Notes: generated from the letters alone by a model not told the origin. A DNA stretch of 64,000 bases from Lachnoclostridium sp. UBA903 (GCA_002294045.1 DBEP01000065.1:1-64000); one strand, 5' to 3'; shown: positions 8,977 to 18,180, numbered from the stretch's first letter. Translations and numbers: made by a program.

Positions 8977-9894
8977 ATGCTGCTCGAAAACATGGTTCTT
9001 TATGAGAAACATCATCTGACGGAAATCAATACTCCGGAAGACCCATTTTATTATTTCTTTGATTATGATGAACGTTCCTATACAATTAATATGGAATTTC
9101 AGCATTTCCATCAATTTTATGAATTCTGCATACTGCTGGATCAATCGGCCGACCATCTGCTTGAAGGTGATATCTATGATCTTCAGTTTCTGGATATTGT
9201 GGCCATAAAGCCCCCCGTACTGCATAAAACTCAATATCCCCACGGAGGGCCCAAAAAACGGTTAATCATTAATTTTATATTTCCATTGGATGCGGCCGGG
9301 TTAAGTAATGATTTGAACAGTCTGTTTACCATTTTTGATAAACCCATACCGATTTACCGTTTTACCGGTAACTATAAAGAGCAGATTTTTTCGGTTCTAA
9401 ATGATATTTTCCGATTGACCAAATCCGGAAAAAACGGTATAAACAACCTGCTTATACATAATAAATTTCTGGAATTCCTTGCAAAGATTTATTTATTTCA
9501 GGAGCATAATACTTATGTTGTCCATTCCTCCGTGGATAACTTAAAAAACAAAGTCTATTCCATTACCTCTTATATCCATGAGCATTACAGAGAGGAACTG
9601 TCATTGGAATTCCTGTCCAGGAATTTTTATATCAGCAGCTATTACCTCTCCCACCAGTTTAAAAATATAACCGGTTTCACTTTAAATAATTATATTCAGA
9701 TGACACGGATACGAAATGCCCAGCAGCTGCTGCTGACAACGGATATGAATGTTACACGGATTTCCGAAGCATGCGGCTTCTCAAGTTTTTCCCAGTTCAA
9801 CCGTACATTCCGTAAACACTGCGGTACTTCACCTTCAAAATACCGGTCAAACAAAGGCTCTAAAGCGGCATATTTCCTTCATACCGGGGAATAA
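8977..9894 (+). CDS. AraC family transcriptional regulator
   Basis: A 305-residue regulator with an N-terminal cupin-like ligand domain (about residues 25-140; HFHQFYEFCILL is typical) and a C-terminal pair of helix-turn-helix motifs (about 195-295). The last motif includes RISEACGFSSFSQFNRTFRK and the closing GTSPSKYR of the family. AGGAGG precedes the ATG by 8 bases. Its position between the divergent GH105 gene and the convergent lyase/ABC operon suggests it senses a pectin-derived oligosaccharide and activates both units; this is inferred from context. Confidence 0.9.
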   Translation: MLLENMVLYEKHHLTEINTPEDPFYYFFDYDERSYTINMEFQHFHQFYEFCILLDQSADHLLEGDIYDLQFLDIVAIKPPVLHKTQYPHGGPKKRLIINFIFPLDAAGLSNDLNSLFTIFDKPIPIYRFTGNYKEQIFSVLNDIFRLTKSGKNGINNLLIHNKFLEFLAKIYLFQEHNTYVVHSSVDNLKNKVYSITSYIHEHYREELSLEFLSRNFYISSYYLSHQFKNITGFTLNNYIQMTRIRNAQQLLLTTDMNVTRISEACGFSSFSQFNRTFRKHCGTSPSKYRSNKGSKAAYFLHTGE

Positions 9895-9945
9895 ATACAA
9901 AAGGGTTCTTTGCCCGTCAGTTCCATAAAGAATTTATCTGAAGCC

Positions 9946-11589
9946 TTACACGTAATCCAGAACTTTAATGTAGATTGTTTTTTCACATGGCGTGTAATCA
10001 TTCAAATATATGGTATAACCCGTATCATTTCTTTCTTCTCCGAAATAATGCCCGTCAAATTCGTGAGTACCAAAACCCGGTCCAATCAGAATACGATTCC
10101 GTTTATGGGTAAGGTTTACATATCCGTCCCGTAAAATCATGGATGAGCCTTTTTCGGCCCGGAAATAAAAATGTTCATTTTCCAAGATACATTCGGAAGG
10201 TATGCAGATTTGCAGCCGCAGAGGAAGCCGGTTAAGACCATCTGCTTTCATATGCAGCCGTAATCCGTCCTCTGTCTCCGAAACTGTAACCGTAGTTGTT
10301 ATCTCACTGTTATACAGCAGTTCTCTTTTGGAATGATCCATTTCCCACCAGTCGCCGGTTCCGGTGTAATTACGAAACGGCAGGTAATACCAGCCCCGTA
10401 TGGTTGCGGTCATGGTATACTCCTTATCCCCCGCCTTAAGGGTCCGGGGAAGAAAATTACGTACCTCGCAGCAACTTTCGCCGATTTTTACGTATATGGG
10501 TGTTTCTCCCACTTTAAAAAACAGGAAATTACCGCTGCCTTTTATAAGGGTATATCCGAACTTTTCCGTTTTCACTCTTACCACACCCGGATTCTGGTAA
10601 TATTTGCGGTAGCTGTCCAAAAAACCATAACCTGTAAAACGGTAGTTGCACATGCGTTCATTTAACATCAGAACAGGAAGACAGTCCGGCGCTTCGCACC
10701 CCCGCCCGGAACAATCCTTTATTATTTTATGTGCCGCAGCATCCAATTCCGGACTAAACCGCAGGCTGGTTATATAGAGATACTGGTAAAAATACCTGTC
10801 CATATATTCTGTTCTGCCCTGATCCTGTCTGGTTGAGTTCTGGGTGAAAATCGTATCATCCGGCTCGATATATGTAAGCATCATATGAAGATTTCGTTCT
10901 GCAAACCCCAGATACTTTTCATCCCCGCTCTCCTCATACATGGCAATCATGGCATTGTTTACGACTGCGTTATAGCCTCCTGTAGAACGTTCCGCATATT
11001 GTCCGTCCTCGTCTCCGTCAATTCCTTCCGTAAGATATTCCCTGGCTCTGGCAAGATACTCCTCTGCCACAGGCTCATTGTGTAAAAGATTGGCCCCCTG
11101 CATTAAGGCCGCGCAGATAGCCCAGCGGTGATTCGGCGTATGGAAGCCTCCGCTGCTTATGGCTTTTAACGCTCTGCACAAAATACTAAAATACTGCTCT
11201 TTTAACTCCCCCGTTTTATCCGTTTTATCATATCTCAAAAAAAGGCGGTAAGCGGCAATCAGCCGTTTAAAACAAAAGGCCGTATCCGGCGCCGACTTAA
11301 AGTTGCAGGAAGGAAAATCAAAGCTTCCATCCTCCCGCTGGAAGGCGGCAACAAAATCCAGAGCCAGCTTCATTGCTTTATAAAGCTCCGGATTATGATA
11401 ATAGCAGCTGTCCTCATTCAGGTATACCGCCGCTGCGGTAGTTAAAACATACACCGTCGGTTTTACATCCAAAATGGGATTTTTCAGGCTGCCGTAATCC
11501 TTTCTTTCCGGATTCCTTACCTGGTTATGCATAAAATCCGCCACCCGTTTTTCGGCGGAACGGATTATTTGGCCTATATATCTGTCCAT
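9946..11589 (-). CDS. Polysaccharide lyase-like toroid protein (heparinase II/III-like)
   Basis: A 547-residue protein without signal peptide. The first 330 residues look like an (alpha/alpha) toroid, and the last 200 a beta-sandwich, the arrangement of heparinase II/III-like and related lyases. Possible active-site segments are FHTPNHRWAI (about residues 143-152) and GQYAERSTGGYNAVVNNAMI (about 196-215), with Asn/His and Tyr in positions reminiscent of lyases. The family cannot be fixed by eye. It is the last gene of the operon that also encodes the CehA-type hydrolase and the LplABC-type importer, so a role in depolymerising an imported uronate oligosaccharide is likely. GAAGGAG precedes the ATG. 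Confidence 0.6.
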   Translation of the reverse strand: MDRYIGQIIRSAEKRVADFMHNQVRNPERKDYGSLKNPILDVKPTVYVLTTAAAVYLNEDSCYYHNPELYKAMKLALDFVAAFQREDGSFDFPSCNFKSAPDTAFCFKRLIAAYRLFLRYDKTDKTGELKEQYFSILCRALKAISSGGFHTPNHRWAICAALMQGANLLHNEPVAEEYLARAREYLTEGIDGDEDGQYAERSTGGYNAVVNNAMIAMYEESGDEKYLGFAERNLHMMLTYIEPDDTIFTQNSTRQDQGRTEYMDRYFYQYLYITSLRFSPELDAAAHKIIKDCSGRGCEAPDCLPVLMLNERMCNYRFTGYGFLDSYRKYYQNPGVVRVKTEKFGYTLIKGSGNFLFFKVGETPIYVKIGESCCEVRNFLPRTLKAGDKEYTMTATIRGWYYLPFRNYTGTGDWWEMDHSKRELLYNSEITTTVTVSETEDGLRLHMKADGLNRLPLRLQICIPSECILENEHFYFRAEKGSSMILRDGYVNLTHKRNRILIGPGFGTHEFDGHYFGEERNDTGYTIYLNDYTPCEKTIYIKVLDYV

Positions 11590-11623
11590 TGTATTTACTC
11601 CTTCTACTATTAAAGTGAAAAAC

Positions 11624-11711
11624 TGTCACTTTAGTGACATCTTCCGTTGGTGCGTCATGTGCATCCCCGGTCGGGTTTTTATTCAATAGGACGCAATTTC
11701 CTATTGAATAA
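11624..11711 (+). repeat. Repeat family A, copy 2
   Basis: It begins with the palindrome TGTCACTTTAGTGACA (11624-11639), then GTGCGTCATG, CCCCGGTCGGG, a T run and the perfect hairpin ATTCAATAGGA / TCCTATTGAAT (11681-11711). It lies between the metallohydrolase and the lyase-like gene, 35 bases upstream of the latter. Confidence 0.75.
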
Positions 11712-11734
11712 GAAAATATCCGGTCGGGCATTTT

Positions 11735-11765
11735 GTGCAATATTTATTTTTCAAACACTCTCTAG
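11735..11765 (+). repeat. Repeat family C, right arm
   Basis: GTGCAATATTTATTTTTC followed by AAACACTCTCTAG matches the right arm of the full element at 33824-33894. It lies a few bases after the metallohydrolase stop codon. Confidence 0.55.
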
Positions 11766-11776
11766 AGTGTAATATT

Positions 11777-13420
11777 CTATCGCACAAAAAATATGGGATT
11801 GGTAATCGCCATATTCGTACAGTCTTCTTCCGCTGTAAAGAACATCCATTTTACATTTTTTATATCAATGCCCGATAATATCCTGCTGTAATCGTAAGTA
11901 CCCTTCCCCGTATCCGCCGGTTCCAGGGGATAATTCCTGATTCGGTTCCCATTGGTATGGATTGTAAGCTTCTTAAGGGGCCGGTTTGACAGCAGTTTTA
12001 ACCGGATGCTAATCTTATCCGCCTTTCTCCGTACCGTATCTCCGGGAAGCATTCCGTCAATATCCGGAATTAATATGGGTCCGTTGGTCAGAAAGCTGTT
12101 CCCTTTCTTAAGCCCGGCCAGCAATTTATCCTGGGTAATTTCTCCTTTTACTTGTACATAAGTTCTTACTCCCGCACTTGTAAGATTGCTCCCGAGCCAT
12201 TTATGAAAGACCGGTTTCATTTCCTGATACAATTTCAGAAAAGAAACCGCTTCGTCTTTCAGTGTCTCCGGCAGGGATAATCCGCCGTTTATTATAAGGC
12301 CGGCTAACCAGTTTAGTTTATTATAATATACATGGTAATCATCTGCCAGAATATTATGGGTATCACTTCCTGACGTGGCAGGAATAAACCTTCCTTCTTC
12401 CAGAAGTCTCCGCCACAGAAGAAAAGCTTTATAATTCGGCGAACCTTTAATCATAGGGTTAGAGCCGTTCCAGATTTCCATGGTATCAAATATCTGTATT
12501 ATATCATCAAAATTATTATTCCAGGAAATGGACTTATTGGAGTCTTTCGGATGATTAATCTGCGCAACCCCGCCCAGCTTTTTGATTTCATCCGAAATTC
12601 TTATAAATTCATTCCGCAGATAAGTATCGGTGCGGTTTTCTTTTACAGGAATCCGGTAGATAATATCCTCATCCGCTCCCAGTGCCATAACATGCCCGTT
12701 GGAAGTGGATATTTCCTTGGAGATAACAGGTGTAAAGGAATCTCTCTTTAATGCGCTCCACTCTTTATGATTCAGGATATTATGATGGTCGCTGAGTGCT
12801 CCGTAAGAAGCCCCCATGGCCGCCATTGACCGGCATACCTGTGCGGGACTCTCTATGACCGGATCGGTGCCATTATACACCGGACTGCTGTAAATGCTGT
12901 GATGATGCAGATCGCCCGAGTACCATCCATCCGCCTTTAGATGAGTTATGGGAATCAATTCCTGTATGAGCCTTGCTTCGCGATTGGGATAAACGGAAAA
13001 GTACACGGTATTTATCTCATATTCGGAACCTTTTGATATTTCAGCCATATAATCGCCGGCGGGAAGGACAGCCTCTAATTTACCGTTCCAGTCTGTTATT
13101 TCCCTGATAATATTAATTTCACCGAGTCCTCCGTCAGCCTTCTGCTCTGGCCCGCCGGAGTTTACGGGGAAGAATCTTACCTGGGCAGGGACTCCCTCGC
13201 TGGTTTCGTCTTTCACAAATACCTTCACCGGACCGGTTTCCCCATACTGCTTTGGTACATAATAAAGCCTTTGATGATTACAAAGCTCCTCAAGCCAAAG
13301 AACTATATTATGCAGCCGTTCCTTCCGGTGGTCTTCATATATGACCTCTTCACCCGAAACAGACTTAAGCTCCATTATAATGTCATAACCGGTTGATAAT
13401 AATTTAGTCATTTTAGACAT
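11777..13420 (-). CDS. CehA/McbA family metallohydrolase (PHP-like)
   Basis: A 547-residue protein. The first 150 residues form beta-rich regions, and then comes a PHP-type metal-dependent hydrolase domain with GDLHHHSIYSS (about residues 170-180), LSDHHN, an internal QINHPKDS and a late GSDTHN. These His/Asp clusters are the metal ligands of the CehA/McbA group, which splits ester, carbamate or phosphoester-like bonds. A beta-domain closes the protein. No signal peptide is present. AAGGAGG lies 6 bases before the ATG. Placed between the importer and the lyase-like gene, it could remove a substituent, such as an ester, from an imported oligosaccharide; the substrate is not known. Confidence 0.8.
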   Translation of the reverse strand: MSKMTKLLSTGYDIIMELKSVSGEEVIYEDHRKERLHNIVLWLEELCNHQRLYYVPKQYGETGPVKVFVKDETSEGVPAQVRFFPVNSGGPEQKADGGLGEINIIREITDWNGKLEAVLPAGDYMAEISKGSEYEINTVYFSVYPNREARLIQELIPITHLKADGWYSGDLHHHSIYSSPVYNGTDPVIESPAQVCRSMAAMGASYGALSDHHNILNHKEWSALKRDSFTPVISKEISTSNGHVMALGADEDIIYRIPVKENRTDTYLRNEFIRISDEIKKLGGVAQINHPKDSNKSISWNNNFDDIIQIFDTMEIWNGSNPMIKGSPNYKAFLLWRRLLEEGRFIPATSGSDTHNILADDYHVYYNKLNWLAGLIINGGLSLPETLKDEAVSFLKLYQEMKPVFHKWLGSNLTSAGVRTYVQVKGEITQDKLLAGLKKGNSFLTNGPILIPDIDGMLPGDTVRRKADKISIRLKLLSNRPLKKLTIHTNGNRIRNYPLEPADTGKGTYDYSRILSGIDIKNVKWMFFTAEEDCTNMAITNPIFFVR

Positions 13421-13471
13421 ATTATACCTCCTTGATATCCTGCTTTTCCATAACGTCGGGACAGCCTTTAC

Positions 13472-13523
13472 AATAGGGGCTGCTGCAAATTGAAAATATA
13501 ACTTACTTGCAACAGCCCCTATT
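13472..13523 (-). repeat. Repeat family D, minimal copy
   Basis: Arms AATAGGGGCTGCTGCAA (13472-13488) and TTGCAACAGCCCCTATT (13507-13523) differ at one position. Read on the minus strand its right half matches the right half of the 7464 copy (TTATATTT, AATTT, CAGCAGCCCC), so it appears to be an internally deleted member. It lies between the binding protein gene and the metallohydrolase gene. Confidence 0.7.
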
Positions 13524-13571
13524 ATTGACTGATAACTTCCAGCCAGTTATTTCCGCCAGGATATAAAGATA

Positions 13572-15200
13572 TTATTTTGCCACATTGGTATCGTAATAAG
13601 CCGCTCTTTCCTCCAGTATCTTGTCTAAGCCGGCTTTTACCACCTTATTATATTCGGACTTCTGCAAGGAATCAAATTCCCCGGGACTGCAGCTGATTAA
13701 CTTATAGACATATTCAATTGCCAGCTTCTTTACATTTGCCAGATAAGTGGCTTCGGATTCCAGAATTGCAGGATAGGTCGGATACAGATACTGGCCCGTG
13801 TACATAACATCATACAGATTGCTGAACCAGTCTTCCGATTCCCATGTGCTTGAGGAAGCCCATTGCGATACCACGGCCTCTTTGCTGTCCGTAAATTCAA
13901 AATGGTCGTTTACAATATTTAAGTCCGCGCAGGTTCCGGGATATCCCTTGGCATATAACTCATCTTCCGTAAGAGCAACAGGTACGCCTGCGTCACTTAC
14001 CGTATGATCCGGCGTATAAGCTACGTTTTGCGCATTTTCAGGGTCCGCCAGCCAGTTCAGGTATTTTATGCAGGCATCTGCCTTGTCTGCGCTTGTGGCA
14101 GGCACCATTATGAACATGCCGTATAATGGCTCGGTAGGATTAATATAATTGCCTTCCGGTGTGTCAAAACAATTTAAAGGTACGAATTCGGCATCGGGAA
14201 CATTGGACTGCAATACGGGAATATAGGCAAATATATTCGTACTGTCATCCAACACGTAACCCACGTTACCCGCACTGACATCCTGAACATAAATATCATT
14301 GGTGGTATCCGTAGCAAAATCTTTTTTTATCAGACCTTCGTTATACAGCTGGTTCATTTGCCTTAAGCCATCCACGGCACCATCTGCAAATATCTTAAAG
14401 GCTTCCGAATATATGTAAGCATCTCTCTCCGATAATTCCGGAACATAGGAACCGATAAAATTAAGATAGAATTTTTCCGTATCTATCGTACCGCCCATAG
14501 CCCACGGTATCACATTCTTAACATTGCCCGGGTTCTGCTCTTTAAATGCACGCAGGGCGGTGATTAATTCTTCTTTTGTGGCCGGAATATCCATTCCAAG
14601 CTTATCCAGCCAGTCTTTCCGGATGTAGGAAATATGACGGGGAACCTGTACGCCTCTTCTTTTCATAATGGCATACTGCTTTCCGTCCATCTGGCCCATA
14701 TATTGTATATTTCCGATAGTGCTGTTTATGGTGGAGCCATAATTGGCATAGGCCTCCGTTAAATCCGCCAGACCGTTCTTGGAGGCATAGTTGCCGTAAA
14801 TGCCCTGATCGTAAGTAAATACGATGTCCGGAGCCGTGCCGCCGGCCATCATAATATTCAGCTTATCATCCGAGCCGGACCTGGGAACCGCTACATAGTT
14901 AACCTTTACGTTGCATGCCTGTAAAACCTGTTCCTGAATCCATTCTGTCAGAGTGTTTTCTTCATTGGTCGTGTTAGGCGCCGCATTGCCCCGGTCCCAT
15001 ACCATAACCGAGATTTCCTGTGTCTCTCCGGCATCCGCCGAAGGGGATGCGTCTGTGCCGTTTTTCTCAGATGCACTATCCGCATCGCCGGAATTTGTTT
15101 GGGAATTGCCCGAAGTGCCGGATGATTTCGCTCCGCATGCAGTAAACGCCATAACTATGACCAGCAGCAATACACCTGTTACTTTTAATCTTTTTTTCAT
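13572..15200 (-). CDS. Carbohydrate ABC transporter substrate-binding lipoprotein, LplA/YtcQ-like
   Basis: A 542-residue family 1 solute-binding protein. The signal peptide ends in a lipobox with Cys22 (AFTACGAK), followed by a Ser/Gly/Asp-rich linker (about 25-58). The large size and its pairing with permeases of the LplB and LplC type match the YtcQ-YteP-YtcP rhamnogalacturonan importer of Bacillus. The protein should capture oligosaccharides at the cell surface. AAGGAGG lies 6 bases before the ATG. It follows the two permease genes on the minus strand. Confidence 0.88.
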   Translation of the reverse strand: MKKRLKVTGVLLLVIVMAFTACGAKSSGTSGNSQTNSGDADSASEKNGTDASPSADAGETQEISVMVWDRGNAAPNTTNEENTLTEWIQEQVLQACNVKVNYVAVPRSGSDDKLNIMMAGGTAPDIVFTYDQGIYGNYASKNGLADLTEAYANYGSTINSTIGNIQYMGQMDGKQYAIMKRRGVQVPRHISYIRKDWLDKLGMDIPATKEELITALRAFKEQNPGNVKNVIPWAMGGTIDTEKFYLNFIGSYVPELSERDAYIYSEAFKIFADGAVDGLRQMNQLYNEGLIKKDFATDTTNDIYVQDVSAGNVGYVLDDSTNIFAYIPVLQSNVPDAEFVPLNCFDTPEGNYINPTEPLYGMFIMVPATSADKADACIKYLNWLADPENAQNVAYTPDHTVSDAGVPVALTEDELYAKGYPGTCADLNIVNDHFEFTDSKEAVVSQWASSSTWESEDWFSNLYDVMYTGQYLYPTYPAILESEATYLANVKKLAIEYVYKLISCSPGEFDSLQKSEYNKVVKAGLDKILEERAAYYDTNVAK

Positions 15201-15280
15201 ATTTATCCTCCTTATATGCTTTTTATCATATTCCCCGGCAGCCTTGGGCCGCTCAGGGCAAATGACCAGAATACATTTAC

Positions 15281-16147
15281 TCAGCCCTTTACGGCTCCCA
15301 GCATAATACCTTTGGTAAAATATCTTTGAATGAACGGATATGCAATCAGCATGGGCGTCATTGAGATAACGATACTGGCAGCTTTGATATTATCTGCAAT
15401 CAATTGGGTGTTGGTTCCTTCCTGCAGTGAAATTTTTACCGAATCTATCATTTGCTTTAACATCATCTGTACCGTATACAGACTTGATTTATTAATGTAA
15501 TACAATACGTCGCTGATACCGTTCCACCGGCTGACCGCATAGAAAAGGCTTAAAGTGGCAATGGCCGGCACCGCCAGGGGAATGGCAATTTTAGTCAGTG
15601 CCTTAAACTCGGAACAGCCGTCAATGTAAGCCGATTCGTAGAGAGATTTATCTATTCCAATAAAAAATGACCGCATAATAATCAGGTTGTAGGCGCTTAG
15701 AGCACCCGGTATGAGTAATGCCCATACCGTATCAATAAGATCGAAGCTTTTCACATTTAAGTAATTGGGAACCGTTCCCGGATCAAAATACATGGTAAGA
15801 ACAAACAATGTCATTATTAATTTTCTTCCCTTTAACCCTTCCTTGGAAAGGGGATAGGCCGCCAGGATTGTCATTATCATACAGATGCCCGTATACGCGG
15901 CGGTTAAAAGCACCGAATATAAGAAAGAATTTACAAAATTGCTGTTGCCAAAGGCTCTTTCGTATGCTTCCGTTGTAAACTGCACCGGGAAAATCCATAC
16001 ATTTCCGGAAAGAATTGCTGTTTTGGAGCTTAAAGATACCGATATGACCCGTAAAATCGGAGTAATAGTCAGTAAAGTTATAATAATGAAAATACTGCCC
16101 ACAACAGCCTGGAAAATCCTGGATGACCTGCTTTTAACTTCACTCAT
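15281..16147 (-). CDS. Carbohydrate ABC transporter permease, LplC/YtcP-like
   Basis: A 288-residue MalG-family membrane protein with six hydrophobic segments and the ATPase-docking loop at about residues 185-205 (LYESAYIDGCSEFKAL). It ends KGIMLGAVKG, the usual C-terminus of this family. Its start codon shares one base with the stop codon of the upstream permease gene, indicating translational coupling. Confidence 0.93.
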   Translation of the reverse strand: MSEVKSRSSRIFQAVVGSIFIIITLLTITPILRVISVSLSSKTAILSGNVWIFPVQFTTEAYERAFGNSNFVNSFLYSVLLTAAYTGICMIMTILAAYPLSKEGLKGRKLIMTLFVLTMYFDPGTVPNYLNVKSFDLIDTVWALLIPGALSAYNLIIMRSFFIGIDKSLYESAYIDGCSEFKALTKIAIPLAVPAIATLSLFYAVSRWNGISDVLYYINKSSLYTVQMMLKQMIDSVKISLQEGTNTQLIADNIKAASIVISMTPMLIAYPFIQRYFTKGIMLGAVKG

Positions 16148-17091
16148 TAAATAACACCTTCCTCTCCGAATTTCCGGGCCATGGCATTGACAATTAAAAT
16201 AAGAATCACACCGACTACGGACTGGAACAGGCCCACTGCCGTTGCAAAATCAAACCTCGCCGATTGCAGACCAACACTGTATACATAGGTGCTGATAACT
16301 TCCGAAACATCTTTTACAATTGTATTACCCATCATATAGGGACGATCAAAACCAATAGATACTACCTGTCCAAGTTTCATAATCAGCATTACGGAGATTG
16401 TTCCCTTAATCTGAGGTATGGTAACATACCAGATTCTTTTTAATCTCCCTGCCCCGTCAATATAGGCAGCTTCACTTAAGCTTGGATCCGAGCCTGTAAG
16501 GGCCGCAAGGTAAATAATTAATCCATATCCTGCTCCCTGCCAGATACCGGTTATCCAGTAGACGACTCTCCATATGGCGGGATTGGTAAGAAAATCAATA
16601 CTTTCTCCGCCGAACACCCCAATGAGACTGTTAAGCAACCCGTTATTCGAACATATTTGGTTTACTATTCCTGCTATAATAACCCAGGAAAAGAAGTTCG
16701 GCAGGTACAAAACCAGCTGGGTGGATTTCTTAATAAATTTACTGTTTAACTCGTACAGGAACAAGGCAAGGATAATCGGAACCGGGAATCCAAGTATAAT
16801 ATCGCCGATATTCAAAATCAAAGTATTTTTAAGCGCCAGCCAGAAATCAGAAGAAGAAAATGCTTCTTTAAAATGCTGAAGGCCTATCCATTCACTGCCC
16901 CAGATACCTTCAAAGATATTAAATTGTTTAAATGCCACTACCGTGCCAAGCATAGGCTTATATTTAAAGAGCAGCAGGTAGATTAACGGAAACACCAGCA
17001 TCAGATATAATTGGTAATTATTTTTTATGTAGGTTTTTTTCGGTGTTTTATGGGTATGATTATCTGATTTCCCAGCAATTTTACGTTTCAT
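16147..17091 (-). CDS. Carbohydrate ABC transporter permease, LplB/YteP-like
   Basis: A 314-residue MalF-family membrane protein. After a basic N-terminus of about 25 residues come six hydrophobic segments, with the EAA-type loop SLSEAAYIDGAGRLKRIWY near residues 215-235. GGGAGG lies upstream of the ATG. It is the first gene of the minus-strand unit permease, permease, binding protein, metallohydrolase, lyase-like protein. No ATPase gene is nearby, so a shared multi-importer ATPase is expected. Confidence 0.93.
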   Translation of the reverse strand: MKRKIAGKSDNHTHKTPKKTYIKNNYQLYLMLVFPLIYLLLFKYKPMLGTVVAFKQFNIFEGIWGSEWIGLQHFKEAFSSSDFWLALKNTLILNIGDIILGFPVPIILALFLYELNSKFIKKSTQLVLYLPNFFSWVIIAGIVNQICSNNGLLNSLIGVFGGESIDFLTNPAIWRVVYWITGIWQGAGYGLIIYLAALTGSDPSLSEAAYIDGAGRLKRIWYVTIPQIKGTISVMLIMKLGQVVSIGFDRPYMMGNTIVKDVSEVISTYVYSVGLQSARFDFATAVGLFQSVVGVILILIVNAMARKFGEEGVI

Positions 17092-17319
17092 GAATTTTCC
17101 TCCCGTTTTATATTGGTAAGCATAAATATAAATAAATCCCGGCAGTATTTATAAACCGATTCGAATTACTTAATAACAAAACAATTGTAACAAGCACGTC
17201 ATACAAAAACTATGCTTTAATTGCGTTTTTAATTAAATTTTATTGCATTATTTGCTTTTTTAATTGTCTTTTTAGTGCAATTTTTACATAAAACAATGTA
17301 TTTATATTACATTTTGCAC
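17092..17319. other. AT-rich upstream region of the LplABC-type operon
   Basis: This very AT-rich spacer must hold the operon promoter. I see only a weak candidate on the minus strand (TATAAA near 17147-17152 with a poor -35) and no clear AraC site pair. Confidence 0.3.
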
Positions 17320-17361
17320 AAAAAAACTTATTCAGGTGTCAATGTCATACACCAGAATAAG
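17320..17361 (-). terminator. Terminator of the HEPN/MNT unit
   Basis: Arms CTTATTCAGGTGT (17327-17339) and ACACCAGAATAAG (17349-17361) pair with one mismatch and are followed, in the minus direction, by seven T. Confidence 0.75.
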
Positions 17362-17432
17362 CCTGTATACTATCTGTTTCATATGGGTTATATACGTTAG
17401 AAAAATAAACTTTCTTTTTGTTTAGGGGGCGG

Positions 17433-17849
17433 CTAGAGCTGATACGGATTAATATTAAATTGCTCAAGATACGTTTTAGCTTGATTACAGAAATATTTCG
17501 CATTTTCCAGCTGTTCTTTTGCTTCCTCCTTGGATGCAATATAAAAATCATCATAATCGCTGGCATTTCTTATTTTACTGGCATATAAAATTATTTCCGA
17601 ACATCTCACATCAAACTTTCCGGTTTTAACGTATTCCTTTTGGAAAAATTGAATATTTCCGGAGTGCTTCTTAAAATCTGCCTTATCCAAAGCAATAACA
17701 GCTCTCATAGCATGATAGATAGAATAATACGAACGATTGTTACTACTTTTAAAGCTTCCTTTTTCATACAACGTTTCCGCATCTGCCAGCATCTCATGGG
17801 ATTTTACCAAGCGGTATCCGGAAAGCATTTTCTCTTTATCTTCAGGCAC
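17433..17849 (-). CDS. HEPN domain protein (toxin-like partner)
   Basis: A 138-residue helical protein with the HEPN core NRSYYSIYHAMRAV (residues 38-51). It includes Arg39 and His46, an R-X6-H arrangement compatible with the RNase motif of HEPN toxins. The GTG start overlaps the end of the nucleotidyltransferase gene by 8 bases and has GAGGGGG upstream. HEPN/MNT pairs include the HepT-MntA toxin-antitoxin type, in which the MNT protein modifies and silences the HEPN RNase. This HEPN is of the PF05168-like type with the motif lacking the HepT Tyr right after His, so the same mechanism is not certain. Confidence 0.8.
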   Translation of the reverse strand: MPEDKEKMLSGYRLVKSHEMLADAETLYEKGSFKSSNNRSYYSIYHAMRAVIALDKADFKKHSGNIQFFQKEYVKTGKFDVRCSEIILYASKIRNASDYDDFYIASKEEAKEQLENAKYFCNQAKTYLEQFNINPYQL

Positions 17850-18180
17850 CTATACGCACCCCCTCATTATATATATTTCTGTAATAGGGCAAGGTATCTT
17901 TATACTCTTCAAATTCTTTTATAGGTATTTCATTGATATTAATCACAATATCATAGGTATTTAAAAAATACATCATCAGAGACACTAAATCTTTATTATA
18001 TTTTTTAATTTCCGTCCGCTCCAAATCAACAATTAATGCTATATCTATATCGGATTCCATGTCATAGTCTCCACGGGCATAAGAACCGTAGAGTACAGCA
18101 GAAATGAGTTTATTTTTAAATAGTTTGCTGGTATTATTATAAACTTCTTTCAAAATCAGCTGTAATCTGTCATTACTCAT
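17842..18180 (-). CDS. Minimal nucleotidyltransferase (MNT)
   Basis: A 112-residue protein with the nucleotidyltransferase motif LYGSYARGDY followed by SDIDIALIVD, giving two metal-binding Asp residues. The ATG at 18180 has AAAGGG 8 bases upstream; a GTG nine bases earlier is less likely. It is the first gene of a two-gene unit with the HEPN protein, the usual order for antitoxin then toxin. In this family MNT proteins can transfer AMP to their HEPN partner. Confidence 0.85.
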   Translation of the reverse strand: MSNDRLQLILKEVYNNTSKLFKNKLISAVLYGSYARGDYDMESDIDIALIVDLERTEIKKYNKDLVSLMMYFLNTYDIVININEIPIKEFEEYKDTLPYYRNIYNEGVRIGA

